Shown: positions 1 to 6,868 of the stretch, one piece after another
Layout of the letters: each line of letters begins with the position of its first letter
How positions within the stretch are numbered: the stretch's first letter is position 1
Source of the DNA: JAKVAV01 sp964635965
Lineage (GTDB): Bacteria > Bacteroidota > Bacteroidia > Flavobacteriales_D > Cryomorphaceae
Direction: 5' to 3'
Assembly (NCBI GenBank): GCA_964635965.1
Contig: CAZWQX010000032.1
Span: 1-29,068, forward strand
DNA length: 29,068 bases
Notes under the pieces: generated by a model
Told to the model about the DNA's origin: nothing
Database searches by the model: none
What the model saw: only the letters and a program-made list of their open reading frames with translations
Program-made: the position numbers and the translations under genes

Positions 1-69
1 ATCTTCGAATACACAAACAGTAATCAAAACGGTCAACTCTAATCAGGGAAGGTCAAATAGTTACGACAC

Positions 70-157
70 ATCTGATTACTCAATTCTGAATGCTCCATAT
101 TGATTACCCAATACAATCTACCAGCGACAATCTACCACCTACCATCTACCACTCCCG
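70..157. repeat. Degenerate 7-bp-periodic repeat patch
   Basis: From 102 to 157 the sequence falls into eight in-register heptamers. ATCTACC occurs at 116-122, 130-136 and 144-150, with ACCTACC at 137-143 and GATTACC at 102-108. Weaker 7-bp periodicity extends left to about 70. The patch lies between the window edge and the methyltransferase-like gene. No complete gene is seen in bases 1-188. The function is unknown; heptad patches of this kind are a recurrent intergenic feature in some Bacteroidota. Confidence 0.6.
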
Positions 158-188
158 AACTCAATCTTCAATTGATTGTTAATTTGTT

Positions 189-890
189 ATGTTTCGCTTA
201 ACATCAGCACTTTTTATCTTTTTCTTTATCGTTTCCTGTCAAGCACAGGAGAGTTCAGATTACTATTTCGCTGAAGGTGACCCTTATGGCACAGGGAAGT
301 GGTACATGGGAAGAGAGATTGCTCATGTAATGGGATTTCACGGAATGGATTGGCTCGAAAGACCAGAGCGTGAAAAGGAGGAGAAAGTATCAAAACTCAT
401 CAAGAATCTCGATTTACAACCTTCCGATGTGGTCGCTGATATAGGCGCAGGATCAGGATATCACGTTTTTAGAATGGCTCCCGCACTTAGCGAGGGCAAA
501 GTGTATGCGGTGGATATTCAACAGGAGATGCTCGACTTCATGAAAACTAAAATGGAGGAAGATGGAATTGAGAATGTTGAATTGATAAAGGGAGAAGAAA
601 AAACCACGAATCTTCCCGCTAATGCAGTAGATAAAATCCTTATGGTAGATGTGTACCACGAATTCTCTTTCCCCCGGGAAATGGTCGATTCAATGAAAGA
701 GGCTCTAAAACCTGGAGGAGCCATTTACCTCATCGAATATCGTCGAGAAAATGATTGGGTACCGATTAAGAAGGTCCACAAAATGACCGAGGACCAGGCT
801 GTAAAAGAATTTGAGGCAGCAGGTTTTGTTTTGGATAAAAACATTGGAAATCTTCCCTGGCAGCACTGTATGATTTTTCGTATTCCGTAG
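189..890 (+). CDS. Exported class I SAM-dependent methyltransferase-like lipoprotein
   Basis: This 233-residue protein has a class I methyltransferase fold. The glycine-rich SAM motif I (ADIGAGSGY) is at about residues 83-91, followed by an acidic residue at D109 (VDI) and a post-I region ending LKPGGAIYLIEY near 173-184. The first 16 residues are a hydrophobic signal followed by Cys17 (IVSC), a plausible lipobox, so the protein is predicted to be exported. It also carries the FHGMDWLERPERE motif, which I associate with a family of signal-bearing methyltransferase-like proteins. The substrate cannot be told. Export is odd because SAM is cytoplasmic, so the fold may serve another role or the leader may be only a membrane anchor. 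The DUF551 gene follows 9 bp downstream and may be co-transcribed. Confidence 0.82.
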   Translation: MFRLTSALFIFFFIVSCQAQESSDYYFAEGDPYGTGKWYMGREIAHVMGFHGMDWLERPEREKEEKVSKLIKNLDLQPSDVVADIGAGSGYHVFRMAPALSEGKVYAVDIQQEMLDFMKTKMEEDGIENVELIKGEEKTTNLPANAVDKILMVDVYHEFSFPREMVDSMKEALKPGGAIYLIEYRRENDWVPIKKVHKMTEDQAVKEFEAAGFVLDKNIGNLPWQHCMIFRIP

Positions 891-899
891 CTTTGGATC

Positions 900-1190
900 A
901 TGGAATGGATTTCTGTTGAAGATCGACTACCTGAAGACGGTCAACGCGTATTAGCTTTTCTCCCAAAAAATGTGGTCTACCTTCCCGGTAAGACGGGAGA
1001 GTCACGTTTTCTACCGGTAATTTTCTTGCGCTTTGCTCAAGATTTCTTCAGCCCCGAAAATCCCAAAAGAGAAAAATTCGGAGCCCACTTCTGGTTGGGT
1101 GAGGGACAAAGCAATCAGTACTTCGACGCCGTTACCCATTGGATGCCGGTTCCTGAGGGACCGGGAGGTGAGGTTGAGAAACTCGTTTAG
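900..1190 (+). CDS. DUF551 domain protein
   Basis: This small 96-residue protein opens with WISVEDRLPEDGQRVLAF and ends with THWMPVPEGP. Those are the two hallmark ends of the DUF551 family, which is usually 60-100 residues and is common in phages and bacterial genomes. The family has no established function. There is no signal peptide or membrane segment. It starts 9 bp after the stop of the methyltransferase-like gene, so the two probably share a transcript. The length is normal for the family. Confidence 0.82.
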   Translation: MEWISVEDRLPEDGQRVLAFLPKNVVYLPGKTGESRFLPVIFLRFAQDFFSPENPKREKFGAHFWLGEGQSNQYFDAVTHWMPVPEGPGGEVEKLV

Positions 1191-1197
1191 TTGAATT

Positions 1198-1228
1198 ATC
1201 AATGTTCAATGTGGAATGTTGAATGTTG
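1198..1228. repeat. Left heptamer array flanking the four-helix gene
   Basis: Four consecutive 7-bp units of the form NNNAATG run from 1198: ATCAATG, TTCAATG, TGGAATG and TTGAATG, then TTGG. The first 14 bases (1198-1211) are a perfect inverted match to 1692-1705 on the far side of the four-helix-bundle gene. The array starts 8 bp after the stop of the DUF551 gene. Confidence 0.7.
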
Positions 1229-1270
1229 GAAAGGTCGTTTCTTTTGCTAATTTGGAGTGCAAAATGAGAA

Positions 1271-1633
1271 ATGATGAATGAAAATGTTCTATTGGACAAG
1301 AGTTATGCTTTTGCCCTGATTATCGTAAAAATTGGATATTCATTAATTGAGAGAAAGGAATTCATTCTTTCCAAACAATTAATTCGAAGTGGAACATCCA
1401 TCTGCGCCAATGCTGAAGAAGCCGTTGGAGCTTTGACCACCAAAGAGTTTCACAATCGAATGAGTATCTCCTATCGAGAGGCTAGAGAATGCAAGTATTG
1501 GTTAAGATTACTTCGCGACACAAATTGGATAGATGATTCAAATGCTCATCCCATTCTCGAAGAGATTGAAGAATTATTGAAAATCTTAGGCTCAATTCTG
1601 AAAACACTCCGTACGAAAAGGAACTCCACTTAA
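1271..1633 (+). CDS. Four-helix bundle protein (S23/IVP, TIGR02436-like)
   Basis: This 120-residue, almost entirely helical protein belongs to the 23S rRNA intervening-sequence / S23 / Avd-like four-helix-bundle group. Diagnostic stretches are LIRSGTSICANAEEA near residues 40-55 and SYREARECKYWLRLL near 67-81, followed by a long C-terminal helix. The family assembles as oligomeric bundles, and related Avd proteins bind RNA or DNA in diversity-generating retroelements. No reverse transcriptase or template repeat is seen here. The gene stands alone between two inverted arrays of NNNAATG heptamers, which suggests a small mobile or formerly mobile cassette. ATG codons at 1271 and 1274 are both possible starts. 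Confidence 0.85.
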   Translation: MMNENVLLDKSYAFALIIVKIGYSLIERKEFILSKQLIRSGTSICANAEEAVGALTTKEFHNRMSISYREARECKYWLRLLRDTNWIDDSNAHPILEEIEELLKILGSILKTLRTKRNST

Positions 1634-1670
1634 GAATTCGACCAATGCATATTCAATTGCGGTCGTTGTA

Positions 1671-1712
1671 TCATTATCATTCCACATTGATCATTGAACA
1701 TTGATCATTCCT
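1671..1712. repeat. Right heptamer array, inverted relative to the left one
   Basis: Read on the minus strand, this stretch is again a run of NNNAATG units (ATCAATG, TTCAATG, ATCAATG, TGGAATG). It has one more ATCAATG unit than the left array. The core 1692-1705 is the exact reverse complement of 1198-1211. The array ends against the stop codon of the minus-strand YeeE/YedE gene at 1713, so it also forms the 3' end of the sulfur operon. Confidence 0.68.
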
Positions 1713-2126
1713 TTAATGTGGTAATTTCTTCATCAAATACCCATAAGCATAAGTTCCCAAGACAGCGGCGGCGATAACGACCACAAAGACAAAGTAGCCG
1801 TATCCGAAGTTCACGAACATAGGACCTGGACATGCGCCGGTTAAGGCCCAACCCATTCCGAAAATAGTTCCACCAATAATGTATCGTCTCCAGGTTTTTG
1901 CCTTGTCGGCGAAAGTTATTTGATTCCCTGCGATATCCTTCAAACTCATCTTTTTGATAATCATGTGGGCGATCACACCGATAACTACAGCCGTACCGAT
2001 AATGCCATACATATGAAATGCCTGAAACCTGAACATCTCTTGGATACGATACCATGAAATGGCTTCAGACTTGGTCATTACTATTCCAAAAAGAATTCCT
2101 GCAAGAATGTATTTGATAGCTTTCAT
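1713..2126 (-). CDS. YeeE/YedE half-transporter (DUF6691-type), second half
   Basis: This 137-residue inner-membrane protein has about four hydrophobic segments and the sulfur-transport motif GWALTGACPGPMF, with Cys99. YeeE/YedE proteins such as TsuA move thiosulfate or related sulfur anions through a channel lined by conserved cysteines. Here the fold is split into two short polypeptides. This one corresponds to the C-terminal half, and the other half is encoded at 3533-4093. It is the last gene of the operon, starting 3 bp after the porin stop. A functional transporter probably needs both halves, which is inference from the split. Confidence 0.85.
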   Translation of the reverse strand: MKAIKYILAGILFGIVMTKSEAISWYRIQEMFRFQAFHMYGIIGTAVVIGVIAHMIIKKMSLKDIAGNQITFADKAKTWRRYIIGGTIFGMGWALTGACPGPMFVNFGYGYFVFVVVIAAAVLGTYAYGYLMKKLPH

Positions 2127-2129
2127 GTC

Positions 2130-3533
2130 CTAAAATGTGAAATTGGTAATAATGTTAAAGTGATTGTAATTGGCTTGATAGTAAACTATTTCTGCGGGCA
2201 CATCCTCACGTGAGGCCTTGTGCACATATAAAAACCGTAGATCTAACCCTTCAAACCATTTGTGAAAGTGATAACAAAGTTCAAGATTGAACTGGTCGTA
2301 ATCCGAGATTCCGTATTTATTAAATTCAAAATTGTCCCAGCCCGGGCCGTCATATCTCATGTAATCTGCCTGGGCACTAAGTCTGTCGGTAAATTCTTTC
2401 TTCAATCTGAAATTGATAAGATTTCCGTTCCCTGTTCCTTCCAAACGACCTCTTGACTCAGTTGCGAAAAAATTCTCTCTCCCCCACTCTCTTGGGAAAA
2501 GAAAACGTCCGTCATCATTCAAGACAAGGGCATTCACACTGAAATCGAGCCCTGCATACCTCGCACCTATCTGTCCTCCAAATACTCTCGATTTATCTCC
2601 GGGACAGACATAGGCAAGTTCAGTTTCAGGGTTTCCGCCGTTTCCAACCTTGCCCTGAACCGTCGCCTCCAGTCCTCCATAAATTTCGAACGAAGACGAT
2701 AGCGGAGCCTTGACTTGAACCTTACTGTAAAAGGTACTCAAAAGATTGTCCGCGTAATAATACCATCCCTCAGCTCTTACATTCGGAGAAAAACTGTGTT
2801 CCAGTCCGACGATTGCCAAACCCTTCGTAGAAATGTTGTGATGGTAATGCGCCGTGTCACCCATTGGGGTAAACCCCTCGGAGTATATTCCGAGTGATTC
2901 TTCCATGGTATACCATTCAACTGTACTTCTAGGCGAGACATGGGTAATCCACATCAAATTGAGCTTCGAATTTTCGAACTCATTCATTTCAAAAACAAAG
3001 CCCTGGAAGGCATATGGCTTCATCCTCCCATCGGTGGGGTTTACGAAGGGTGTATTGATCTCCTGTCGTCCGTAAGAAACTTTTGAATCTCCAAAGTGAT
3101 AAGCCAAATAGAGTTCTTCCAGTCGATCGAGATCGTACTTGTTCGTGGGGTCTTCAACGTCGAACAACTGCAACTCGAAAATGGGATAGCGCCCCGAATA
3201 AGGGTCACGAACCGAAAGATCAGAGCTAAAAGCATCGAATGTAAAAATACCTCCAATCCCCATCTCAAACCCTTTGAATCGGGCGGTGACAAAATCCACT
3301 TTCATACCTATGGCATTGGCATAATGGGTATCAAAAGGACCCGTATGGGATGTGATCATAAAATAGTTTCGCACATGACCACCCCAATGTCCGTGGGTGA
3401 AGAATTCTTTGAAACTGTGAATTTGCTCTCTTACCCTTGAACTATCCGCACGCGACGGATGATCTTGGTGGTGCTGTGCTGACACAGCCACGGTTACAAA
3501 AAGAATCCCTATGATCAGTGCGATCCGCTTCAC
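2130..3533 (-). CDS. OprD-like outer-membrane porin
   Basis: The likely product has 467 residues and starts at the GTG at 3533-3531. The signal peptide (KRIALIIGILFVTVAVSAQ) begins there. An open frame continues upstream but overlaps the YeeE gene and looks like a shadow. The mature part is rich in alternating aromatic and polar beta strands, contains YGRQEINTPFVNPTDGRMKPYAF-like OprD features, and ends in phenylalanine, as outer-membrane barrels do. The mature N terminus is histidine-rich. The GTG overlaps the YeeE stop by one base (TAGTG), implying translational coupling. It would let a sulfur anion cross the outer membrane to meet the YeeE/YedE halves. The substrate is inferred from context only. 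Confidence 0.78.
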   Translation of the reverse strand: MKRIALIIGILFVTVAVSAQHHQDHPSRADSSRVREQIHSFKEFFTHGHWGGHVRNYFMITSHTGPFDTHYANAIGMKVDFVTARFKGFEMGIGGIFTFDAFSSDLSVRDPYSGRYPIFELQLFDVEDPTNKYDLDRLEELYLAYHFGDSKVSYGRQEINTPFVNPTDGRMKPYAFQGFVFEMNEFENSKLNLMWITHVSPRSTVEWYTMEESLGIYSEGFTPMGDTAHYHHNISTKGLAIVGLEHSFSPNVRAEGWYYYADNLLSTFYSKVQVKAPLSSSFEIYGGLEATVQGKVGNGGNPETELAYVCPGDKSRVFGGQIGARYAGLDFSVNALVLNDDGRFLFPREWGRENFFATESRGRLEGTGNGNLINFRLKKEFTDRLSAQADYMRYDGPGWDNFEFNKYGISDYDQFNLELCYHFHKWFEGLDLRFLYVHKASREDVPAEIVYYQANYNHFNIITNFTF

Positions 3534-4093
3534 TATCCCAGGATCAACGGTAACAGAACGAACGCAGAGAATAGCCCTCCAATGAAAAAGCCGATAACAG
3601 CTACCAATGAAGGCATTTGAAGGTTTGAGAGACCGCTGATTGCGTGTCCCGATGTGCAACCTCCTGCGTACCTGGATCCAAATCCAACCAAGAAACCACC
3701 GAGCACCAACAAAATCCAACCCGATGGTTGTGCCAAAGATTCCCAAGAAAACACCTCCGTTGGTTGCATCCCTTGAGGAGCTGCAATACCCAGTTCAGCT
3801 AAATCGGCTTGGGTAGCTTCAGAAATTTGAACCCCTTGGTCATTTCCCAACCAAGTTGAGGCGATTAGTCCTCCAATGATTGAACCAACCAAGAACAAAA
3901 GGTTCCAGCGTTGCGATCTCCAATCAAATCGGAAAAACTCTACCCGTTTTCCTCCCCCCGTCATTGCACATATCGTTCGAAAGTTCGAACTAAATCCGAA
4001 TGATTTTCCAAAGAAGATCAATATGATCATCACCAAAGCGATTACGGCACCTGAAGTGTACCAAGGCCAAGGTTCCCTTAATAGTTCTAACAT
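3533..4093 (-). CDS. YeeE/YedE half-transporter, first half
   Basis: This 186-residue membrane protein has four or five hydrophobic segments. The family motif GGCTSGHAISGLS places Cys146 in the predicted substrate path, and a second cysteine is at Cys42 (FRTICAM). These resemble the cysteine sites of YeeE/TsuA thiosulfate transporters, but the usual double-length protein is divided between this gene and the one at 1713-2126. A periplasmic-looking loop lies around residues 85-120. The stop codon shares its last base with the porin GTG start. The rhodanese gene lies just upstream, which points to sulfane-sulfur or thiosulfate traffic. Confidence 0.87.
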   Translation of the reverse strand: MLELLREPWPWYTSGAVIALVMIILIFFGKSFGFSSNFRTICAMTGGGKRVEFFRFDWRSQRWNLLFLVGSIIGGLIASTWLGNDQGVQISEATQADLAELGIAAPQGMQPTEVFSWESLAQPSGWILLVLGGFLVGFGSRYAGGCTSGHAISGLSNLQMPSLVAVIGFFIGGLFSAFVLLPLILG

Positions 4094-4132
4094 TTGTTTA
4101 AGTGTTTGATTTACTATTCTGACTAACTACAA

Positions 4133-4456
4133 TTAGTAAGGCCAGCCCATGATACCACCTGCCAAGTTGTAGGCGGTGATTCCTTCACCTGTCATGAAGC
4201 GAACGGCTTGACCGCTTCGATTGCCACTTCGACAATACACATAATAGTTCTTGTCTTTAGGCAACTTGGCGGCTTGTTCGCGAAAGTCAGGTGCGAAAAA
4301 ATCAAGATGCACAGCGTTTTCGATCACACCCTCTGCTACTTCACCTTCGGTGCGAACATCCAATAAGAGGGCATCAGGATCGCTGTCCATTTTTGCTTTG
4401 AAGTCTTCAGCCACCAAGTCAGTAGATGGTTTAGTTGTAAATGAAAAGAATGACAT
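4133..4456 (-). CDS. Single-domain rhodanese sulfurtransferase
   Basis: The protein has 107 residues and one rhodanese domain. Motifs are LLDVRTEGEVAEGVIENAVH near residues 31-50 and the active-site loop CRSGNRSGQA with Cys75 as the persulfide-carrying residue. It ends in GGIMGWPY, typical of the family. No signal peptide is present, so it should act in the cytoplasm. It probably passes sulfane sulfur between the CstB-like enzyme and acceptors such as sulfite or the membrane transporters. It lies 43 bp downstream of the CstB-like gene on the same strand. Confidence 0.92.
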   Translation of the reverse strand: MSFFSFTTKPSTDLVAEDFKAKMDSDPDALLLDVRTEGEVAEGVIENAVHLDFFAPDFREQAAKLPKDKNYYVYCRSGNRSGQAVRFMTGEGITAYNLAGGIMGWPY

Positions 4457-4499
4457 AATTCTTTGTTTTAGTTCATAATTGAATTCACTTCCGTTAGGT

Positions 4500-5909
4500 C
4501 TACTCTAAAGTTGAAGGGCAGACATAATCAGTGACGGGTACTTTGGTTTCGAGTATTCCTTTAAAACCCTTCTTGACGTTGACGACATTTTCGAAACCTC
4601 GCGCCTTTAAAATCGATGCAGCAATCACGGAACGATACCCCCCTGCACAATGAATGTATTGGGGTACATCATGAGTGAATGACTCCATATTCTCATTGAT
4701 GCTGTCCAAGGGAAAATTCACTGCATCTGAGACATGTTCTGCCTTGAACTCTGAATCCTTTCTTACGTCGACCACCAAAGGTTTTTTCGAATCGAAAATT
4801 CCCTCAAACTCCTCGGGCGAAATACTTTCAATGGAATCTACTTCGCCATTTGCAGTCTTCCAGGCTTCGAAACCACCTTCCAAATAGCCAATCGTATTAT
4901 CGTAGCCTACTCTTGCCAATCGCGTTACAACTTCTTCTTCTCTTCCAGGCTCTGCAACGATCAAAATAGGCTGTTCGATATCGGGAATTAACGACCCAAC
5001 CCAAGGGGCAAAACTCCCGTCTATTCCAATAAATATTGAATTTGGGATGAAGCCGTTCGTGAATACCTCAGGATCCCTGGTATCGAGAACAAGCGCAGAT
5101 GTCTCATTAGCAGCAGCCTCAAATCCTGCAGGACTCAATGCTTGCAAGCCTCGATTCAGAACCTCATTGATGCTTTGATATCCCTCCTTATTCATCATCA
5201 CATTCTTCGGGAAATAGGCAGGAGGTGCGGTTAAACCTTCGGTTACCTCTTTCACGAATTCATCCTTGCTCATGTCCTCACGAAGGGCATAATTCGTTGC
5301 TTTCTCTTCGCCAATTGAACCAACGGTCTCTTTTTTCATATTCTTCCCACATGCCGATCCTGCGCCATGTCCCGGATAAACGATCACTTCATCTGGAAGA
5401 GTCATAATTTTGTTTCTCAATGAATCAAATAAATGCTCGGCCAATTGGGTTTGGGTAAGGTCAGACTTCACTGCTAAATCAGGGCGACCGACATCACCCA
5501 AGAATAGAGTGTCTCCCGAGAAGATCGCGTGCTCCTTTCCTTTTTCATCCAATAAGAGATAAGTGGTACTCTCCATTGTATGGCCGGGAGTATGCAAAAC
5601 CCTGATGGATACGTCGCCAATTTTGAATTCCTCACCGTCAGAAGCGACATGTGTATCAAACTTGGTCGAAGCGTTAGGTCCAAAAACGATAGTCGCTCCC
5701 GTAGCTTTTGCTAAATCAATATGCCCTGAAACGAAGTCTGCGTGAAAATGCGTTTCAAAAACATATTTGATTTTGGCGTTTTCTCTTTCGGCCTTTTCTA
5801 TATAAGGTTTCACTTCACGAAGTGGATCTATGATCGCTACTTCTCCCTTACTCTCAATGTAATAGGCTCCTTGAGCCAAACAACCTGTATATATCTGTTC
5901 AATTTTCAT
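4500..5909 (-). CDS. cstB: CstB-like persulfide dioxygenase-rhodanese fusion
   Basis: The chosen start (ATG at 5909) gives 469 residues. An in-frame ATG at 5942 would add 11 residues unlike the family N terminus. Residues 1-230 form a metallo-beta-lactamase persulfide dioxygenase with THFHAD (H54, H56, D58), H110, D133 and H181 as iron ligands, and Cys187 in GSACG. Next comes a rhodanese-like domain whose active-site loop reads AEPGREEE and lacks cysteine. The C-terminal rhodanese is intact, with CAGGYRS and Cys421. This order matches Staphylococcus CstB, which oxidises low-molecular-weight persulfide to sulfite and forms thiosulfate. The neighbouring TauE and YeeE genes would export or move those products. 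Confidence 0.9.
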   Translation of the reverse strand: MKIEQIYTGCLAQGAYYIESKGEVAIIDPLREVKPYIEKAERENAKIKYVFETHFHADFVSGHIDLAKATGATIVFGPNASTKFDTHVASDGEEFKIGDVSIRVLHTPGHTMESTTYLLLDEKGKEHAIFSGDTLFLGDVGRPDLAVKSDLTQTQLAEHLFDSLRNKIMTLPDEVIVYPGHGAGSACGKNMKKETVGSIGEEKATNYALREDMSKDEFVKEVTEGLTAPPAYFPKNVMMNKEGYQSINEVLNRGLQALSPAGFEAAANETSALVLDTRDPEVFTNGFIPNSIFIGIDGSFAPWVGSLIPDIEQPILIVAEPGREEEVVTRLARVGYDNTIGYLEGGFEAWKTANGEVDSIESISPEEFEGIFDSKKPLVVDVRKDSEFKAEHVSDAVNFPLDSINENMESFTHDVPQYIHCAGGYRSVIAASILKARGFENVVNVKKGFKGILETKVPVTDYVCPSTLE

Positions 5910-5968
5910 CGTATGAATTATATGTTTGGTTTCGATGTGCAAAGATCGGGCTATTCACCCTTAAGCAT

Positions 5969-5984
5969 CGTGATTAGGGTTACA
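5969..5984. promoter_or_regulatory. Degenerate GTGA-N6-TTAC palindrome
   Basis: A CGTGA-N6-TTACA element lies between the tauE stop and the CstB-like start. It resembles the better palindrome at 6849-6864, with one internal half-site mismatch. It could be a secondary Crp/Fnr site, but a chance occurrence is quite possible. Confidence 0.25.
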
Positions 5985-5986
5985 AA

Positions 5987-6796
5987 TTAGAGGAATAGCT
6001 CCTTAACGAGAATGTAGATACCCATTACGAGGACAAAATATCCAAAGCCCTTCTTCAGTTTATCGCCCTCAATTCTCTTAGAAAGGAAACTTCCAAGGAA
6101 TATACCAACCACTGAAATTGCGGTGAATATCAATAAGAATGTCCAGTCAATCTCATAATTGGCAACATCTCCAAGAAAACCGACTAAGCTCTTGGCGGCG
6201 ATAATAACCAGGGATGTACCAACCGCTAGTTTCATGTCCAGTTTAGAAAAAATCACTAGTGCAGGTATAATTAAGAATCCTCCTCCGGCTCCTACCAATC
6301 CCGTAAGGAAACCAACTATGGCCCCTTCTAGCAAGATGGCCGGATAATTGAATTTTTGCTCTTGAACCTCTTGACTTTTAAGGTCTGACATTATCTTTTT
6401 TCGGCTCTTGATCATGCTGAAAGAAGCAAAAACCATTAAAGCCGCGAAGATCACCATGATCATTATTCCCTTTGTAACTTCGAAGTCACCTACGGTAAAA
6501 ATCGCCTCGGGAATTGCAGGTACTATTAACTTCCTGGTCAAATAAACCATGGCCATTGAAGGAATACCAAAAATCACCGCCGTTTTCAAGCTTACAAGGC
6601 CTCGACGATAGAATGAATAACTACCGGCTAATGAAGTTGATCCAACAACGAATAGTGAATATGCTGTAGCCATCACCGGATTAAAACCGAACAAATAAGC
6701 CAAAACAGGAACGGTTAGAATTGATCCTCCTCCTCCGATCAAACCGAGTGATAATCCAATCAAAAGCGCGGCTACATATCCCAAGACTTCCATCAT
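5987..6796 (-). CDS. TauE/SafE family sulfite/organosulfur exporter
   Basis: This 269-residue inner-membrane protein has about seven or eight hydrophobic helices and the paired glycine-rich motifs of TauE/SafE proteins. The first half has LSLGLIGGGGSILTVPVL (about residues 15-32). The second half has GFLTGLVGAGGGFLIIPALV. A charged cytoplasmic loop (SRKKIMSDLKSQEVQEQK) lies between the halves. Family members export sulfite, sulfoacetate or similar anions. Placed between the regulator and the persulfide dioxygenase, it most likely removes the sulfite the dioxygenase makes. ATG codons at 6796 and 6793 are both usable. Confidence 0.9.
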   Translation of the reverse strand: MMEVLGYVAALLIGLSLGLIGGGGSILTVPVLAYLFGFNPVMATAYSLFVVGSTSLAGSYSFYRRGLVSLKTAVIFGIPSMAMVYLTRKLIVPAIPEAIFTVGDFEVTKGIMIMVIFAALMVFASFSMIKSRKKIMSDLKSQEVQEQKFNYPAILLEGAIVGFLTGLVGAGGGFLIIPALVIFSKLDMKLAVGTSLVIIAAKSLVGFLGDVANYEIDWTFLLIFTAISVVGIFLGSFLSKRIEGDKLKKGFGYFVLVMGIYILVKELFL

Positions 6797-6848
6797 TTCT
6801 TTTCTGAAGAATTTGATAACAAAAGTCGCAAGGTCATTCGATCTGTGC

Positions 6849-6864
6849 GGTGATTCGCGTCACA
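6849..6864. promoter_or_regulatory. Candidate Crp/Fnr operator (GTGA-N6-TCAC)
   Basis: GGTGA-TTCGCG-TCACA lies 5 bp downstream of the regulator gene's stop and about 53 bp upstream of the tauE start. Nine of ten half-site bases match the E. coli CRP consensus TGTGA-N6-TCACA. The adjacent regulator has the R-E-x-x-x-R recognition helix that reads GTGA. No clear TAnnTTTG box was found for tauE, so whether it acts on an internal promoter is open. Confidence 0.5.
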
Positions 6865-6868
6865 CTGA

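Noticed and set aside
2..103. An open frame entering from the left edge and ending at a TGA at 101-103
   Set aside because: It covers only 33 codons without a recognisable motif, and it overlaps the heptamer patch. It could be the tail of an upstream gene, but the window does not allow a decision.
1271..1633. Diversity-generating retroelement based on the Avd-like four-helix protein
   Set aside because: No reverse transcriptase, template repeat or variable repeat was found nearby; the protein fits the general S23/IVP group.
1705..2055. Second minus-strand frame over the YeeE/YedE half-transporter
   Set aside because: It is an arginine- and serine-rich out-of-frame shadow of the gene at 1713-2126.
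3534..3746. N-terminal extension of the porin frame
   Set aside because: It overlaps the YeeE/YedE coding sequence and has no family similarity, and the signal peptide begins at the GTG at 3533.
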